64,000 nt of DNA from Acidilobus sp. 7A (GTDB taxonomy: Archaea > Thermoproteota > Thermoprotei_A > Sulfolobales > Acidilobaceae), in the NCBI RefSeq assembly GCF_003431325.1, contig NZ_CP010515.1, positions 620,001 through 684,000 of the forward strand, given 5' to 3'. The position numbers were made by a program, and so were the translations under genes. Of the stretch, positions 1 through 8,600 are shown piece after piece. The first letter of the stretch is position 1, and each line of letters opens with the position of its first letter. The notes beneath the pieces are model-generated. The model had not been told where the DNA came from and did no database searches. It worked only from the letters and a program-made list of their open reading frames with translations.

Positions 1-70
1 TAGTAACCACCTTAGAGGCCTTTATGTCAAGCATTATAATCTCTTGTTCTTTGGCCTCGGCGCTCTCCAA
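1..70 (-). CDS. 5' end of an unidentified gene, cut by the window edge
   Basis: The minus strand is open from a TTG at 70 to the window edge and encodes a start like MESAEAKEQEIIMLDIKA. An AT-rich TATA-like stretch at about 98-113 lies 28-40 nt upstream, as expected for a leaderless crenarchaeal transcript. Only 23 codons are visible, so no function can be given. The call rests on the open frame and promoter spacing alone. Confidence 0.45.
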   Translation of the reverse strand, partial: MESAEAKEQEIIMLDIKASKVVT

Positions 71-147
71 AGCATGGATCCTTGTAGTCAGTGTGCACTA
101 TAGAAATATTTTATTTTATTCCAGTCTAAGGTGAGCAGGTAACCTTA

Positions 148-768
148 TTACCTAACGTCTGTGCGAAACCACAGCTCCACGGTAAGCCTCTCCATGAAGA
201 GTCTTCTCTCAGCTACCACATCCCTCTTGAGGAGGCCCATGGACCTAAGGCAGCTGTCTACGTCTAGGGAGGAGAGGGAGGATCTGACTACAAGCACCTC
301 CCTGCCGAGCCTGCCCGCCGCCCTGCACAGTTTCAGGTGATTCTCGCCTTCATTGAAGGCCATCAGTTGCCAGTAGGAGCACTCGTCCCAGGGTCTGTCC
401 CCAGCGGGCAGGTAAGGGGGATTAAGAACAACCAGGTCCCACTCGCCTGAGAGGCAGCTCGCCGCGTCACATTGAACTACGAGCGCGTTGGGGCCGAGAG
501 TCGCCCTGGCGGACTCTACCGAGTGTGGTGAGATGTCAACGGCTGCAAGTCTCCTCGGCGAGAAGAGCGTGCCTGCGGCCAGGGCCAACAGTCCCGTGCC
601 GGTGCCGAGGTCGAGGAGGCTCTCATACCTTCTCCCCATGTTCTTCAGCTTCACGAGAGCCTCAACTGCTAACTTCGAGTCGTCGCTGGGCTCATAGACG
701 CAGTCGTTGGTTGCAACCCTTAGGGGGCCCGCTGGGGTGACTACCGTGAGCCACCTGAGGTCAGCCAC
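148..768 (-). CDS. HemK2/Mtq2-like glutamine N5-methyltransferase (release-factor type)
   Basis: Class I SAM-dependent methyltransferase of 206 aa. The N-terminus carries VYEPSDDS (residues 24-31), the hallmark of the HemK2/Mtq2 branch. The SAM-binding loop LDLGTGTG is at about 52-59, and the catalytic NPPY motif of amino-group methyltransferases is at 116-119. Family members methylate the GGQ glutamine of class I release factors, usually with a Trm112 partner, which is not visible here. The gene overlaps the end of the upstream ksgA by 28 nt and is the last gene of a DUF655-ksgA-mtq2 run, so it is probably co-transcribed with them. The family is clear; the substrate is inferred. Confidence 0.85.
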   Translation of the reverse strand: MADLRWLTVVTPAGPLRVATNDCVYEPSDDSKLAVEALVKLKNMGRRYESLLDLGTGTGLLALAAGTLFSPRRLAAVDISPHSVESARATLGPNALVVQCDAASCLSGEWDLVVLNPPYLPAGDRPWDECSYWQLMAFNEGENHLKLCRAAGRLGREVLVVRSSLSSLDVDSCLRSMGLLKRDVVAERRLFMERLTVELWFRTDVR

Positions 769-1496
769 CTGGCAACACCCAACAGCTGCCCCGGCGTGAG
801 GTCCCTCACCCTCGTGCCGGGGCCCACGCCATCAACGGCCTTGATTGAGCTCTCGCCGAAGCACCTCTCCAGCGCCCTCCGGGCTAGCTTATTCCTGTAG
901 GAGAAGAGACACCTGGTCACAGCCTCAAGGGCCTCCCCCACGCTGTCCCAAGCCATAATCCTCTCCATCCTCAGCACGGCGGCGTCAACCTTGGGAGTCG
1001 GCCTGAACCAGGAGGACGGCATGACACCAAGGAGGCTTGACCTGAAGTAGACCTGGGAGATCACCGACAGCCTTCCGTAGAGCTCACTCCCAGGTCTTGC
1101 AATAGCTCTTTTAGCGACCTCAAGCTGAAGGCCGAGAACCATGAGCTTTACGTTGTTGTTCCTGGCTGCCCTGGCTACAATGGTACTACTGAGGTAGAAG
1201 GGCGTGTTTGAGACCACTACGGGGGTCCTTGTAACCTCGGCGTAGGCCTTCCCGTCGCCAACTATAACAGTCACGTTAGCGGGTACCTTGGCTGAGAGCT
1301 TTTCCGCCAGCGCACTGTCGAGCTCGACGCCTATCAGCCTCCTGGCGATCCTGGAGACCGGCATCGTCAGTTGCCCCTCGCCGGGCCCTATCTCGAGCAC
1401 GTCAGCGCCCTCGGCCCCCCTCAGACCTCTGAGGAAGAGCTCTACCCCCTCCTCGTTAACCAGGAACCTCTGCCCCAGGTCACTAGGGTACCTCAT
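741..1496 (-). CDS. ksgA: 16S rRNA dimethyladenosine transferase KsgA/Dim1
   Basis: The protein has 251 aa, the usual length. The N-terminus LGQRFLVNEEGV fits the family's 'GQ-FL' start. The SAM loop EIGPGEGQLT lies at about 35-44. Motif IV reads SNTPFYLSS (96-104), where most members have N(L/I)PY, so the second residue is unusual. Family members dimethylate two adjacent adenines near the 3' end of 16S rRNA. The gene starts directly after the DUF655 gene and overlaps the methyltransferase gene behind it. This block is a conserved archaeal gene order. Confidence 0.9.
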   Translation of the reverse strand: MRYPSDLGQRFLVNEEGVELFLRGLRGAEGADVLEIGPGEGQLTMPVSRIARRLIGVELDSALAEKLSAKVPANVTVIVGDGKAYAEVTRTPVVVSNTPFYLSSTIVARAARNNNVKLMVLGLQLEVAKRAIARPGSELYGRLSVISQVYFRSSLLGVMPSSWFRPTPKVDAAVLRMERIMAWDSVGEALEAVTRCLFSYRNKLARRALERCFGESSIKAVDGVGPGTRVRDLTPGQLLGVARWLTSGGSR

Positions 1497-2372
1497 TTAT
1501 GGCCCTCTTTTCTGGGAGCCACGAAGTACGGAGAGGTAGTCCAGGAACGGCACGTCACTCGAGCTTGGGGCAGCGAAGAGGTTATACTTTGACCTTCCCT
1601 CGAGCTCCTCCATGACCTTATCAGTCAGGACCTCCACGGGGTCATCCTTTAGGAACTTGCGTATCTCCTCGAAGGACTCAAAGGGCTTCCTGGCCCTGGC
1701 GTCGAGTATGGCCATCAGGGTCTTCTTTCCAACGCCCCTGAGGAGCTCTATTGAGTGCAGCCTTATGTTAATGGGCTCCGCCCTGTTGAAGAACTCCACG
1801 AACACCTTCTCATTTGACTTTATTATGTACCTTACCGCCTCCCTGAGGTTCCTCTTAGCTATCTCCGTGAGGTCGCTGTACCTTATGGGCGTCCTGGGGG
1901 CGGCTATGACGTTCTCCGGTAGACCTTGAGATCTCAATGCCTTGGAGAAGTCTAAGGGCGAGCTCACGAGCTCAAGGCTCTCATCGCTCACAGCCTTAAG
2001 GAGGTCAAGGAGCCTCTGCTCAGTCTTCTCTATTGGAGTGCACAGCCTCTTGCCCTCAAGGCTTATGCAGGCCATCGGTATGCTGACCCTCCTCGTCCGC
2101 CTGCCGGTGGGGTCGAGGGGCTCCTCCACGTTCTCAATGACCTCCCTTGCGATGGTGACCTCCTCCAGGGCCTCCACGCGTTGCAGGGGGGTGCCATCAA
2201 GCAGGGTGAGCCTGCTAACCCCTATGGCCTGGGCCACGGGCCTCTCTCTGTGCCACCTGTGAGGGTCAAGGTAGTAGCCAGCCTCCATAAAGTCGAGCAC
2301 CACGGCTCTCTGCTCAACCTGGGCCACGTCGAACTGCTCAGCCCTCCGCAGAGGCCCCCTATTCGAAGCCAT
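1497..2372 (-). CDS. DUF655 family protein with a helix-hairpin-helix and a long central insertion
   Basis: The N-terminal core (about 20-58, VVLDF...PVAQAIG...LTLL) and C-terminal half (about 165-245) match the archaeal DUF655 family. The family combines an OB-like fold with a helix-hairpin-helix, seen here as LLRGVGKKTLMAILDARARK near 210-229. DUF655 proteins are usually about 180-200 aa. This one has 291, and most of the extra length is a block of about 90 residues at roughly 62-155 between the two conserved parts. Nucleic-acid binding is likely; the exact role is unknown. The gene lies immediately upstream of ksgA and in the same direction, which suggests a role near ribosome or RNA metabolism. 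Confidence 0.8.
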   Translation of the reverse strand: MASNRGPLRRAEQFDVAQVEQRAVVLDFMEAGYYLDPHRWHRERPVAQAIGVSRLTLLDGTPLQRVEALEEVTIAREVIENVEEPLDPTGRRTRRVSIPMACISLEGKRLCTPIEKTEQRLLDLLKAVSDESLELVSSPLDFSKALRSQGLPENVIAAPRTPIRYSDLTEIAKRNLREAVRYIIKSNEKVFVEFFNRAEPINIRLHSIELLRGVGKKTLMAILDARARKPFESFEEIRKFLKDDPVEVLTDKVMEELEGRSKYNLFAAPSSSDVPFLDYLSVLRGSQKRGP

Positions 2373-2518
2373 TATATTACCTACCTTCCCTACCTACTTT
2401 CTGAAGCTGAAGCCTTTAAATTCGCTGGAGCTTAAGCCCACGTTAACTCTATATGGCTCCTTCTAGTTGGTAGCAACGCACTTAAGTCCCACAGACCCAA
2501 TACATGCCGGGAAGCTGA

Positions 2519-2881
2519 TTGAGCGAGAGCACAGGTCAAGGAAGGAGGAGGATGGAGCTACCAAAGAAGCGTGAGGATCTAGAGAAGATATCTGAAGAGG
2601 TTGAGTCAAAGGAGCATCTCGAGGAAGAGGAGCATCATGAGCATCACCATCATGAGGAGGACCTGGAGGACGTGGTCTCAGTCCTTGAGCTCCTGGTGGA
2701 CTCCTTGAACGCTAACTACAAGGAGCTTGAGTCCATGGTCAGCGTGCACTCAGACGAGATAATAAGGATATACAGGGTCCTTGCAAAGATAGTCAAGGCC
2801 TGTGGCGAGGCTGACCCCTCAGCTCGCGACAGGACACTGAGGGAGGCAGTTGAACTTCTGCAGCCCTCGATTAACGCTTAG
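2519..2881 (+). CDS. Small acidic protein with a histidine-rich stretch (hypothetical)
   Basis: A 120-aa protein from a TTG start. Residues about 24-50 are almost entirely E, H, K and D, including an EEEEHHEHHHHEED run that could bind metal. The rest (about 50-118) is predicted helical without cysteines. No signal peptide or membrane segment is seen. It stands alone: the DUF655 operon runs away from it upstream, and the GT2 gene is convergent and overlaps its stop by 4 nt. I do not recognise the family. Metal buffering or chaperoning is a guess from composition only. Confidence 0.55.
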   Translation: MSESTGQGRRRMELPKKREDLEKISEEVESKEHLEEEEHHEHHHHEEDLEDVVSVLELLVDSLNANYKELESMVSVHSDEIIRIYRVLAKIVKACGEADPSARDRTLREAVELLQPSINA

Positions 2882-3996
2882 GCGCTCTTGTCTATTACTA
2901 TGAACTCCCTGCTCCTGAGCTTCAGCGCCCCATAGATGAAACCCAGGCCCTCTATTATCCAGAAGGCTGGTATGGTGAGTATGTACCTCATCCTACCTGA
3001 CTTCTTGGCCCCGTAGACATATATGAACCAGTAGGCCATGCTCGTGGGCGCCGCTATGAGGAGAAGCAGAAGGGAGTGAGTCAGGGGCACCAGCACCCAT
3101 AGACCTATGAGGCCTATGGTCCTGAGGAACGACTTAATTATGGTGATTGTCCTCATCGACGCCGGAACCTCCCTCCAGCTCTCCAGTATGCCCGCGTGCC
3201 ACCTGGTCCTCTGCCTTATGAGGTCTATCACCGAGTTCGGGCTCAGTATGCTGACCTTGGTCCTGCTCTGCCACGTGCGTCCCTCGAACTTTAGCACCTT
3301 GGCTGCGAACATGTAGTCCTCAACCTTGCTCGGCTCATTGAATGCGTTGCTCTGAATTAGAAAAGACCCCTTAACCCCTAGCAGCTCGCCGTGCAACCCT
3401 ACGTACGGCCTTCTAAGGAGCCCCGTGAAGAACCTGAAGAACGAGAGGTCATCGATGAGCCTGGCGAAGTCCATTATAAACGTCATATATGACTTGCCCT
3501 TCCTCGGCACTAGTATGGGGTTAAAGGCCACATAGCCGTACCTTTCATAGTAGGGTATCTCGTAAAGGAAGCTGTCATCAAGGACAAGGTTATCATCATC
3601 AAGGAACACATACCACATGTCAGGCCTCACAAAGTTCTCAACAAAGTACCTGAGGGCCCTGCCCTTCCCGAAAAGGTCCCTCCTGTAATCCTTTGGAACG
3701 ACAACTAAGTTTATCCAGCTCAATTTTCTTAAGTAACTTTCCAGCGGCGCACCTTCGTCAATAACTACGTAAATCGGAAGGCCGAGGAACCTGTTGTGGC
3801 TGAGGGAGGCCAGCAGGGAGTCCTTGACCTTCTCGCTAGCTATAGATGGGATGACGAGGACCGCGTTGCTAGCCTTGTTGGGACTTCTCTTGGCTGAGTA
3901 GGCCGCCAGGGCGACAGCCAGAACTATCAGGTAGGCGCTAAGCAGGCTCCAGTCCACAGTAATGGCATACTTGACGTAGGGGTCCGCCTGGGGCAT
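2878..3996 (-). CDS. Membrane-bound family 2 glycosyltransferase
   Basis: 372 aa. One N-terminal membrane segment (about 15-34) is followed by a GT-A catalytic domain with a DDDN acidic motif near 133-136. A later acidic site in KVEDYMF and the processive-type RQRTRW motif near 260-265 follow. The C-terminus has at least two further hydrophobic segments (about 285-355). This is the layout of cellulose-synthase/hyaluronan-synthase-like GT2 enzymes, which transfer sugars from nucleotide donors at the cytoplasmic face of the membrane. The product is unknown; archaeal members often serve exopolysaccharide or surface-glycan synthesis. The gene is monocistronic by spacing. Confidence 0.8.
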   Translation of the reverse strand: MPQADPYVKYAITVDWSLLSAYLIVLAVALAAYSAKRSPNKASNAVLVIPSIASEKVKDSLLASLSHNRFLGLPIYVVIDEGAPLESYLRKLSWINLVVVPKDYRRDLFGKGRALRYFVENFVRPDMWYVFLDDDNLVLDDSFLYEIPYYERYGYVAFNPILVPRKGKSYMTFIMDFARLIDDLSFFRFFTGLLRRPYVGLHGELLGVKGSFLIQSNAFNEPSKVEDYMFAAKVLKFEGRTWQSRTKVSILSPNSVIDLIRQRTRWHAGILESWREVPASMRTITIIKSFLRTIGLIGLWVLVPLTHSLLLLLIAAPTSMAYWFIYVYGAKKSGRMRYILTIPAFWIIEGLGFIYGALKLRSREFIVIDKSA

Positions 3997-4093
3997 CTGG
4001 TAGAGGGAAGAGGTTAGCTCCTCTAGGGCGTTCGTTCTGCGGCACCTTTAGTGCCCTGGCAGAGCTAGATAATTAACCTGAGCAGGGCCCTGT

Positions 4094-4453
4094 TTATGCG
4101 TACTCACGCCACGTGTAGCCGCACTTTGTGCACTTGTAAAACCTTGTCGGTGGCTCATCAGCCGCCCTGGTCTGCATCATCCAGGCTAGGACCTCGTCGT
4201 TACCGCAGCGGGGACACCTGACGCTGCCCTTAAGGACCTGGGCCGTGGGCGGGGGCGCCGTGGCGTCGACAACTACTATCTTTTCCTTTGGCGTGTGCAT
4301 GACCTTCTGGCTGAAGCTGAGCGCCTGGGCGGTCTTGCCCTGAGCCTCCTCCTTGTAGCCGCACTTGGGGCAAACAAAGTAAAGCTTCCCGTTTATTGAC
4401 ATAGGTCTCATCAATGTGCCGCACTTTGGACAGAACTTAATCTGTTGAGCCAT
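4094..4453 (-). CDS. tfs: Transcript cleavage factor TFS
   Basis: 119 aa with two zinc ribbons. The N-terminal ribbon uses C8/C11 and C28/C31, and the C-terminal ribbon C80/C83 and C108/C111. The TFIIS-type loop QTRAADEPPTRFY (about 94-106) keeps the acidic D99-E100 pair that is inserted into the RNA polymerase active site to stimulate cleavage of backtracked RNA. Retention of both acidic residues argues for an active TFS rather than one of the inhibitory TFS paralogues. The gene has its own upstream spacer and is not tightly linked to its neighbours. Confidence 0.93.
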   Translation of the reverse strand: MAQQIKFCPKCGTLMRPMSINGKLYFVCPKCGYKEEAQGKTAQALSFSQKVMHTPKEKIVVVDATAPPPTAQVLKGSVRCPRCGNDEVLAWMMQTRAADEPPTRFYKCTKCGYTWREYA

Positions 4454-4582
4454 GTCTCACACCTGTTAGCCTCTATGTTGTTCAAGCTGAGAGTTAAATA
4501 GATTAAGCTAATACCAGCCCTTTCTCAAACGCGCTTAACAACCTATCAAGGCATTTAAGCCAAGCAGACCAGGGCTTTAGGT

Positions 4583-5668
4583 CTATAACTCTGAGACGTT
4601 ACCAGGACGCCTGCCCCCTGACGCGCTTAAGGAAGCTCTCCTGAGCGCATCCTCGAGCTCCTTCTCCCTGAGCCCCTTCCTGACCCTGCCCGAGGCTATG
4701 TTGTCATGGCCGCCGACATCCTCTAACACGCCAAGCCTGTGAAGCTCCTCGGCTATCCTCATGGCCTCGCCGTGGCCGCTCCTTATGATTAGAAGCTCCA
4801 CGCCATCTTCCCTTGACGTCCACAGGGCGACGGCGCTCTTAGTCATTTTGTATATAGCCGATGCCAGGGCTGAGGCCCCGCTCCTCCTCCACTTGTCCCT
4901 GGCGTCGACGAACTTGACGAAGCCCACTGTTTTAGCAGTCATAGCTAGGCTCATAGCTGCCTCCTTGACCTCCTTGTCGCTCCTCTCGGAGACCTCAAGA
5001 CCCTTGGACACTAGGCTCTCGTATTCATTTTCATTAGCGGGCGCTATCAGCGACAGGTCAAAGGGCACGACGCTTGCGGCCCACCTAACGTACTTCCTCC
5101 ACATCTCAGGGTCCTTGGACTGGTTTATGGCCTTTGACATTGACGCTGCGAGCTTCACCATGCCCTCCGTGGCGTCCCTGCTGCTCCTGCTGAGCCACCC
5201 TCCGCCCTCCAATATGGCCGCGCTGGAGACGAGGTCCTTGAGCCTTGGCGTCAGTTTAACCCCCTGCGACTCAAGGAAGACCTTGACGAGCACAGAGGTG
5301 GGGGACAGGCCGACAAACGCTATGGCGGAGAACTTCTCCTCTATATACGCGCTCTTCTCTATTGTGATCTTGTGGTGGTCGAAGTAGTAGAGCTTGGGCC
5401 GGCACCCCTCCCCTACCAGCTGATCCAGCGCAGCCTCGACCTCCTGCGTGAATGGTATATCAAGCAGGATGAGGTAGTCCCAGCAGCCTCCCTTCAGGGC
5501 CTCGCCCAGCATCCTGGGGCTCGCTGGGCGGAGCTCAGGAGAGCACCTGATTCCTTTGACTGGGAAGGCGCGGGCGACCTCGCTGGCGTAGACTATCTCG
5601 GCCGACGCTATTATACCGTCGGCGTCCCAGTCACCGACCACCAGCACCTTAGGGCACTGCTGCGACAT
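4583..5668 (-). CDS. DHH/DHHA1 family phosphoesterase (RecJ-like)
   Basis: 361 aa. Motif I GDWDADGI (about 12-19) and the DHH triad in YYFDHHKI are present, and the DHHA1 C-terminus has GGHDNIASGRV. All metal-binding signatures are kept, so catalysis is plausible, unlike inactive Cdc45/RecJ-like proteins. Archaeal relatives include single-strand exonucleases and nano-RNA/oligonucleotide phosphodiesterases, and I cannot separate these. A second DHH protein lies at 22295-23347. The start is an ATG with a spacer to its upstream neighbour. Confidence 0.82.
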   Translation of the reverse strand: MSQQCPKVLVVGDWDADGIIASAEIVYASEVARAFPVKGIRCSPELRPASPRMLGEALKGGCWDYLILLDIPFTQEVEAALDQLVGEGCRPKLYYFDHHKITIEKSAYIEEKFSAIAFVGLSPTSVLVKVFLESQGVKLTPRLKDLVSSAAILEGGGWLSRSSRDATEGMVKLAASMSKAINQSKDPEMWRKYVRWAASVVPFDLSLIAPANENEYESLVSKGLEVSERSDKEVKEAAMSLAMTAKTVGFVKFVDARDKWRRSGASALASAIYKMTKSAVALWTSREDGVELLIIRSGHGEAMRIAEELHRLGVLEDVGGHDNIASGRVRKGLREKELEDALRRASLSASGGRRPGNVSEL

Positions 5669-5766
5669 TGGCCTTCATATCCCCCGCTTGAACTATTGGC
5701 TTTCAGTCCTAACTCTATGAGCGCCTCACTGTGTCATTTGAAATAGTTTCTAGTTGTTAAATTCTA

Positions 5767-6327
5767 TTATGCTCCTTCGACATGCCGTGGAGGGCTGCAG
5801 AGCCCCTTTGGCAGTAGCACCAGTTCGCCCTCGCTACCAACTATGCTGGTGTAAGCGCCTTTAAAGTAGCACAGCGCAATGGCCGCGGCTACTACAGCAT
5901 CGGCCTCATCCCTGTTAACGTTTAGCGGAGGCCTAAGGCCGAGGGCCTGGAGGACCTCGGCGTAGCTTCTGCAGGAGCCCGACCTTAGCGCACTCCTTGG
6001 GTGAGTCTCAATAACCTCTGCCCCAGCGCCGGATATCACGGGTACCAGCCTCTGGGCCCTGAGTGAAAGGTCCCTCATCGACCTCAGAGTCGAGGGCAGG
6101 AGCCTGTAGCCCTCCTTGATGGCCTTTCTTTCAAAGTCCCTGTAGGGACCCTTCCCGAGAGATAGCGGCGCATCTATGGCAACAACCTTCGGCCCGCTGG
6201 AGAGCACGAACCTTATTATCTCCTCGTCGGCCCTTGCGACGCTAACTATTACCTGTTGGCCGTCTATTAGGGCCAGGCCCGTCCTTCGCCTTGGGGAGGC
6301 CGCCAGGTCAATCCCTATAAATGTCAT
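5767..6327 (-). CDS. DUF429 family protein, predicted RNase H-fold nuclease
   Basis: 186 aa. It begins MTFIGIDLAAS with the first acidic residue of an RNase H-like fold, and has a second conserved strand VVAIDAPLSL near 48-57. A late DEADAV segment supplies another acidic pair. These match DUF429, a family of predicted but poorly characterised nucleases. Its ATG overlaps the stop codon of aspS (ATGA arrangement), so it is translationally coupled to the synthetase gene. The biological role is unknown. Confidence 0.72.
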   Translation of the reverse strand: MTFIGIDLAASPRRRTGLALIDGQQVIVSVARADEEIIRFVLSSGPKVVAIDAPLSLGKGPYRDFERKAIKEGYRLLPSTLRSMRDLSLRAQRLVPVISGAGAEVIETHPRSALRSGSCRSYAEVLQALGLRPPLNVNRDEADAVVAAAIALCYFKGAYTSIVGSEGELVLLPKGLCSPPRHVEGA

Positions 6328-7655
6328 CAGGGGACTAGCCTCTCGGGGTCCCTCGGCAGGAGCCTTGCCTCCCTCACGTTGTCAAGGTTGAGGAACTGCT
6401 TCACAATCCTCTCCAAGCCCAGCCCTGCTCCTCCGTGTGGGGGTGCGCCGTACTTGAAGAAGTTGAGGTAGAACTGGAACTTCTCAGGCGAGAGCCCCTT
6501 GTCATTTAAATTTACAAGCAGCTGGTCGTACCTGTGCTCCCTCTGGCTCCCTGTGGCTATCTCAAGGCCTCTGAAGAGCAGGTCAAAGCCGAGGGTCCAG
6601 TCAGGCTCCCCGTGCTTCCTCATCGTATAGAACGGCCTCACGCGCCAGGGGTACTCCGTTACGAAGACAAAGTCGCTGTCATACTCCTTAAGCGCATAGT
6701 CACCAAGGTAGCGCTCGGCCTGCGGGTCGAGGTCTTCCATGTAGGGTATCTCATGCTTGTACCTCTCCTTTAGGATCTCATAGGCCTCCTTTATTGGTAT
6801 GCGCGGCACCTTGCTTGGGACCCTGAGGGTCAGGTCAAAGTGGTTCCTTACAGACCTCAGCGAGTCGTCAACCTCTGCCTCCTTGCCAAGGTATTTGAAG
6901 AAGGACTCGAGAATGTTCATAACGTCCTCGGGCCCCTCTATGAAGCCCATCTCTATGTCAAGGCCGTGGAACTCCGTCAGGTGCTTAACAGTGTGGTGCG
7001 CCTCGGCCCTGAAGACAGGCCCTACCTCAAAGACCCTCTCAAGGCCAGCGATCACCGCCATCTGCTTGTAGAACTGTGGACTCTGGGCCAGGTAGGCCTC
7101 TCTCCCGAAATAGATTACTGGAAATACCTCAGCTCCTCCCTCAGTCCCCGCGGCGACTATCTTTGGGGTGAAGATCTCAATGAAGCCGTTAGACCTGAAG
7201 AAATCCCTGAACTTGTTGGCGACCCAGGACTCGAACTGGAAGACTGCTGAGACCTTGAGGTTCCTGACGTCAAGCCACCTATAGTCAAGCCTGACGTTAA
7301 GCTGCGCCTCGGTGCTCGTGGCGGGTTCAAGAGGTATGGGCTCAACGGGCCTTGAGAGCACCTTAAGGTCCGTTGCCTGTAGCTCGTACTTCAGCTTGCT
7401 CCTGCTCTCGACCAGGGTGCCCTCGAAGCAGGCCACGGACTCCTTCACCAGGTCCTTTGACGCCTCGATGAACTCGTCTGGGGTCACGCCCTTCTTTATC
7501 ACGACCTGAAGCATGCCCGTCCTATCCCTCAGCATCACGAACCTGACGCCGCCCAGGTCCCTGATGTTGTCGACCCACCCGCAGGCGCTGACCTTCTGCC
7601 CTAAGAGACCCTGTGCGTTGTCATAGATTTGTGATATGAACGTAGTCTTCAGCAA
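6327..7655 (-). CDS. aspS: Aspartyl-tRNA synthetase, archaeal type (possibly non-discriminating)
   Basis: Class IIb synthetase of about 442 aa. It has an N-terminal OB anticodon-binding domain (GWVDNIRDLGG...LRDRTG), motif 2 with FRAEAHHT and motif 3 GLGLERIV. A TTG 33 nt upstream (7688) would lengthen the protein. I prefer the TTG at 7655 (MLKTTFISQ) because a TATA-like CTTATAT at about 7687-7694 fits a leaderless start there, and family members begin at this point. With GatCAB encoded at 14215-17445, this enzyme may charge both tRNA(Asp) and tRNA(Asn). That specificity is inferred, not read from the sequence. Confidence 0.93.
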   Translation of the reverse strand: MLKTTFISQIYDNAQGLLGQKVSACGWVDNIRDLGGVRFVMLRDRTGMLQVVIKKGVTPDEFIEASKDLVKESVACFEGTLVESRSKLKYELQATDLKVLSRPVEPIPLEPATSTEAQLNVRLDYRWLDVRNLKVSAVFQFESWVANKFRDFFRSNGFIEIFTPKIVAAGTEGGAEVFPVIYFGREAYLAQSPQFYKQMAVIAGLERVFEVGPVFRAEAHHTVKHLTEFHGLDIEMGFIEGPEDVMNILESFFKYLGKEAEVDDSLRSVRNHFDLTLRVPSKVPRIPIKEAYEILKERYKHEIPYMEDLDPQAERYLGDYALKEYDSDFVFVTEYPWRVRPFYTMRKHGEPDWTLGFDLLFRGLEIATGSQREHRYDQLLVNLNDKGLSPEKFQFYLNFFKYGAPPHGGAGLGLERIVKQFLNLDNVREARLLPRDPERLVP

Positions 7656-7754
7656 GCCTGCCCCCGCCTCCAGGGAAGTAATGGGCAATATAAGCGTTGA
7701 TTACACCAAACAGCCCATGTAATTAAGGATAAAACTGTAGGATAGGCAAGAAAC

Positions 7755-8600
7755 TTGGTGCCTTCGTTGCCTTCTGAGAAGCTCATAACCTTAAGGGAGG
7801 CGGCTGACGTAGTCAGAGACGGTGACGAGATCACTATAAGCGGCATGACCTTCTTCAGGAACCCAACGGCCCTGATAGCCTCCCTGATAAGCGCCGGAAG
7901 AAAGGACCTGTCGTTTGTCGACAGGGAGCCAGGCTTCGGGCTCGACGTCATGGTTGCCATGGGTGCGCTGAGGAGTGTCAGGGCCGCCATGGCAACCTTT
8001 GAGCACTACGGGCTATCACCGAGCGTCAGGAGGGCGGCTGAGGAGGGGAGGATTAGGTACCTTGAGGACACGTGCGGGGCGATTATAGCTGGCCTCAGGG
8101 CCGGGGCCCAGGGGGTCCCCTTCATGCCGGTGCGGGGTATCATAGGCTCAGACCTAGTTAAGGTCCACGAGGCTGCAGGCACCTGGAAGGTCGTGCAGGA
8201 CCCGTTCTCAGGTGAGAGCCTGGTGGCCGTGAAGGCCATAGAGCCTGACGTCGCCCTCGTACACGTTCAGGTGAGTGACGAGTACGGAAACGCTGTAATA
8301 AAGGGGCCGAGGTTTGAGGACGAGCTCAAGATAAGGGCTGCCAAGAGGGTCGTGCTGTCGGCTGAGCAGGTTGTAAGCAGCGACGAGCTTAGAGCGATGA
8401 CGAGGGACCTGGGCCTCACGCTCTCGGCAACTTCTCTCTACACCTCGGCCGTGGTTAAGGTTCCAGGGGGCGCCTGGCCGACGGGGGTCTATGGCTCTTA
8501 CGACCCTGACTACGCCGCTATAGAGGCCTACTACAAGGCGGCCAAGCAGGGCTCGGCCAAGGAGTGGGTGGCCCAGAACCTCCTCAGGAGGTGGTCCTGA
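7755..8600 (+). CDS. Family I CoA-transferase, subunit A (glutaconate/3-oxoacid type)
   Basis: 281 aa from a TTG start. The sequence ITISGMTFFRNPTALIASLI and the following GLDVMVAMGA and VRGIIGSDLVK segments match the alpha subunit of family I CoA-transferases. These move CoA between an acyl-CoA and a carboxylic acid. The gene is the first of a two-gene operon with subunit B and is divergent from aspS across a short AT-rich spacer. The acyl substrate cannot be read from the sequence. An acyl-CoA synthetase at 53.6 kb may be metabolically related, but it is not linked. Confidence 0.82.
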   Translation: MVPSLPSEKLITLREAADVVRDGDEITISGMTFFRNPTALIASLISAGRKDLSFVDREPGFGLDVMVAMGALRSVRAAMATFEHYGLSPSVRRAAEEGRIRYLEDTCGAIIAGLRAGAQGVPFMPVRGIIGSDLVKVHEAAGTWKVVQDPFSGESLVAVKAIEPDVALVHVQVSDEYGNAVIKGPRFEDELKIRAAKRVVLSAEQVVSSDELRAMTRDLGLTLSATSLYTSAVVKVPGGAWPTGVYGSYDPDYAAIEAYYKAAKQGSAKEWVAQNLLRRWS

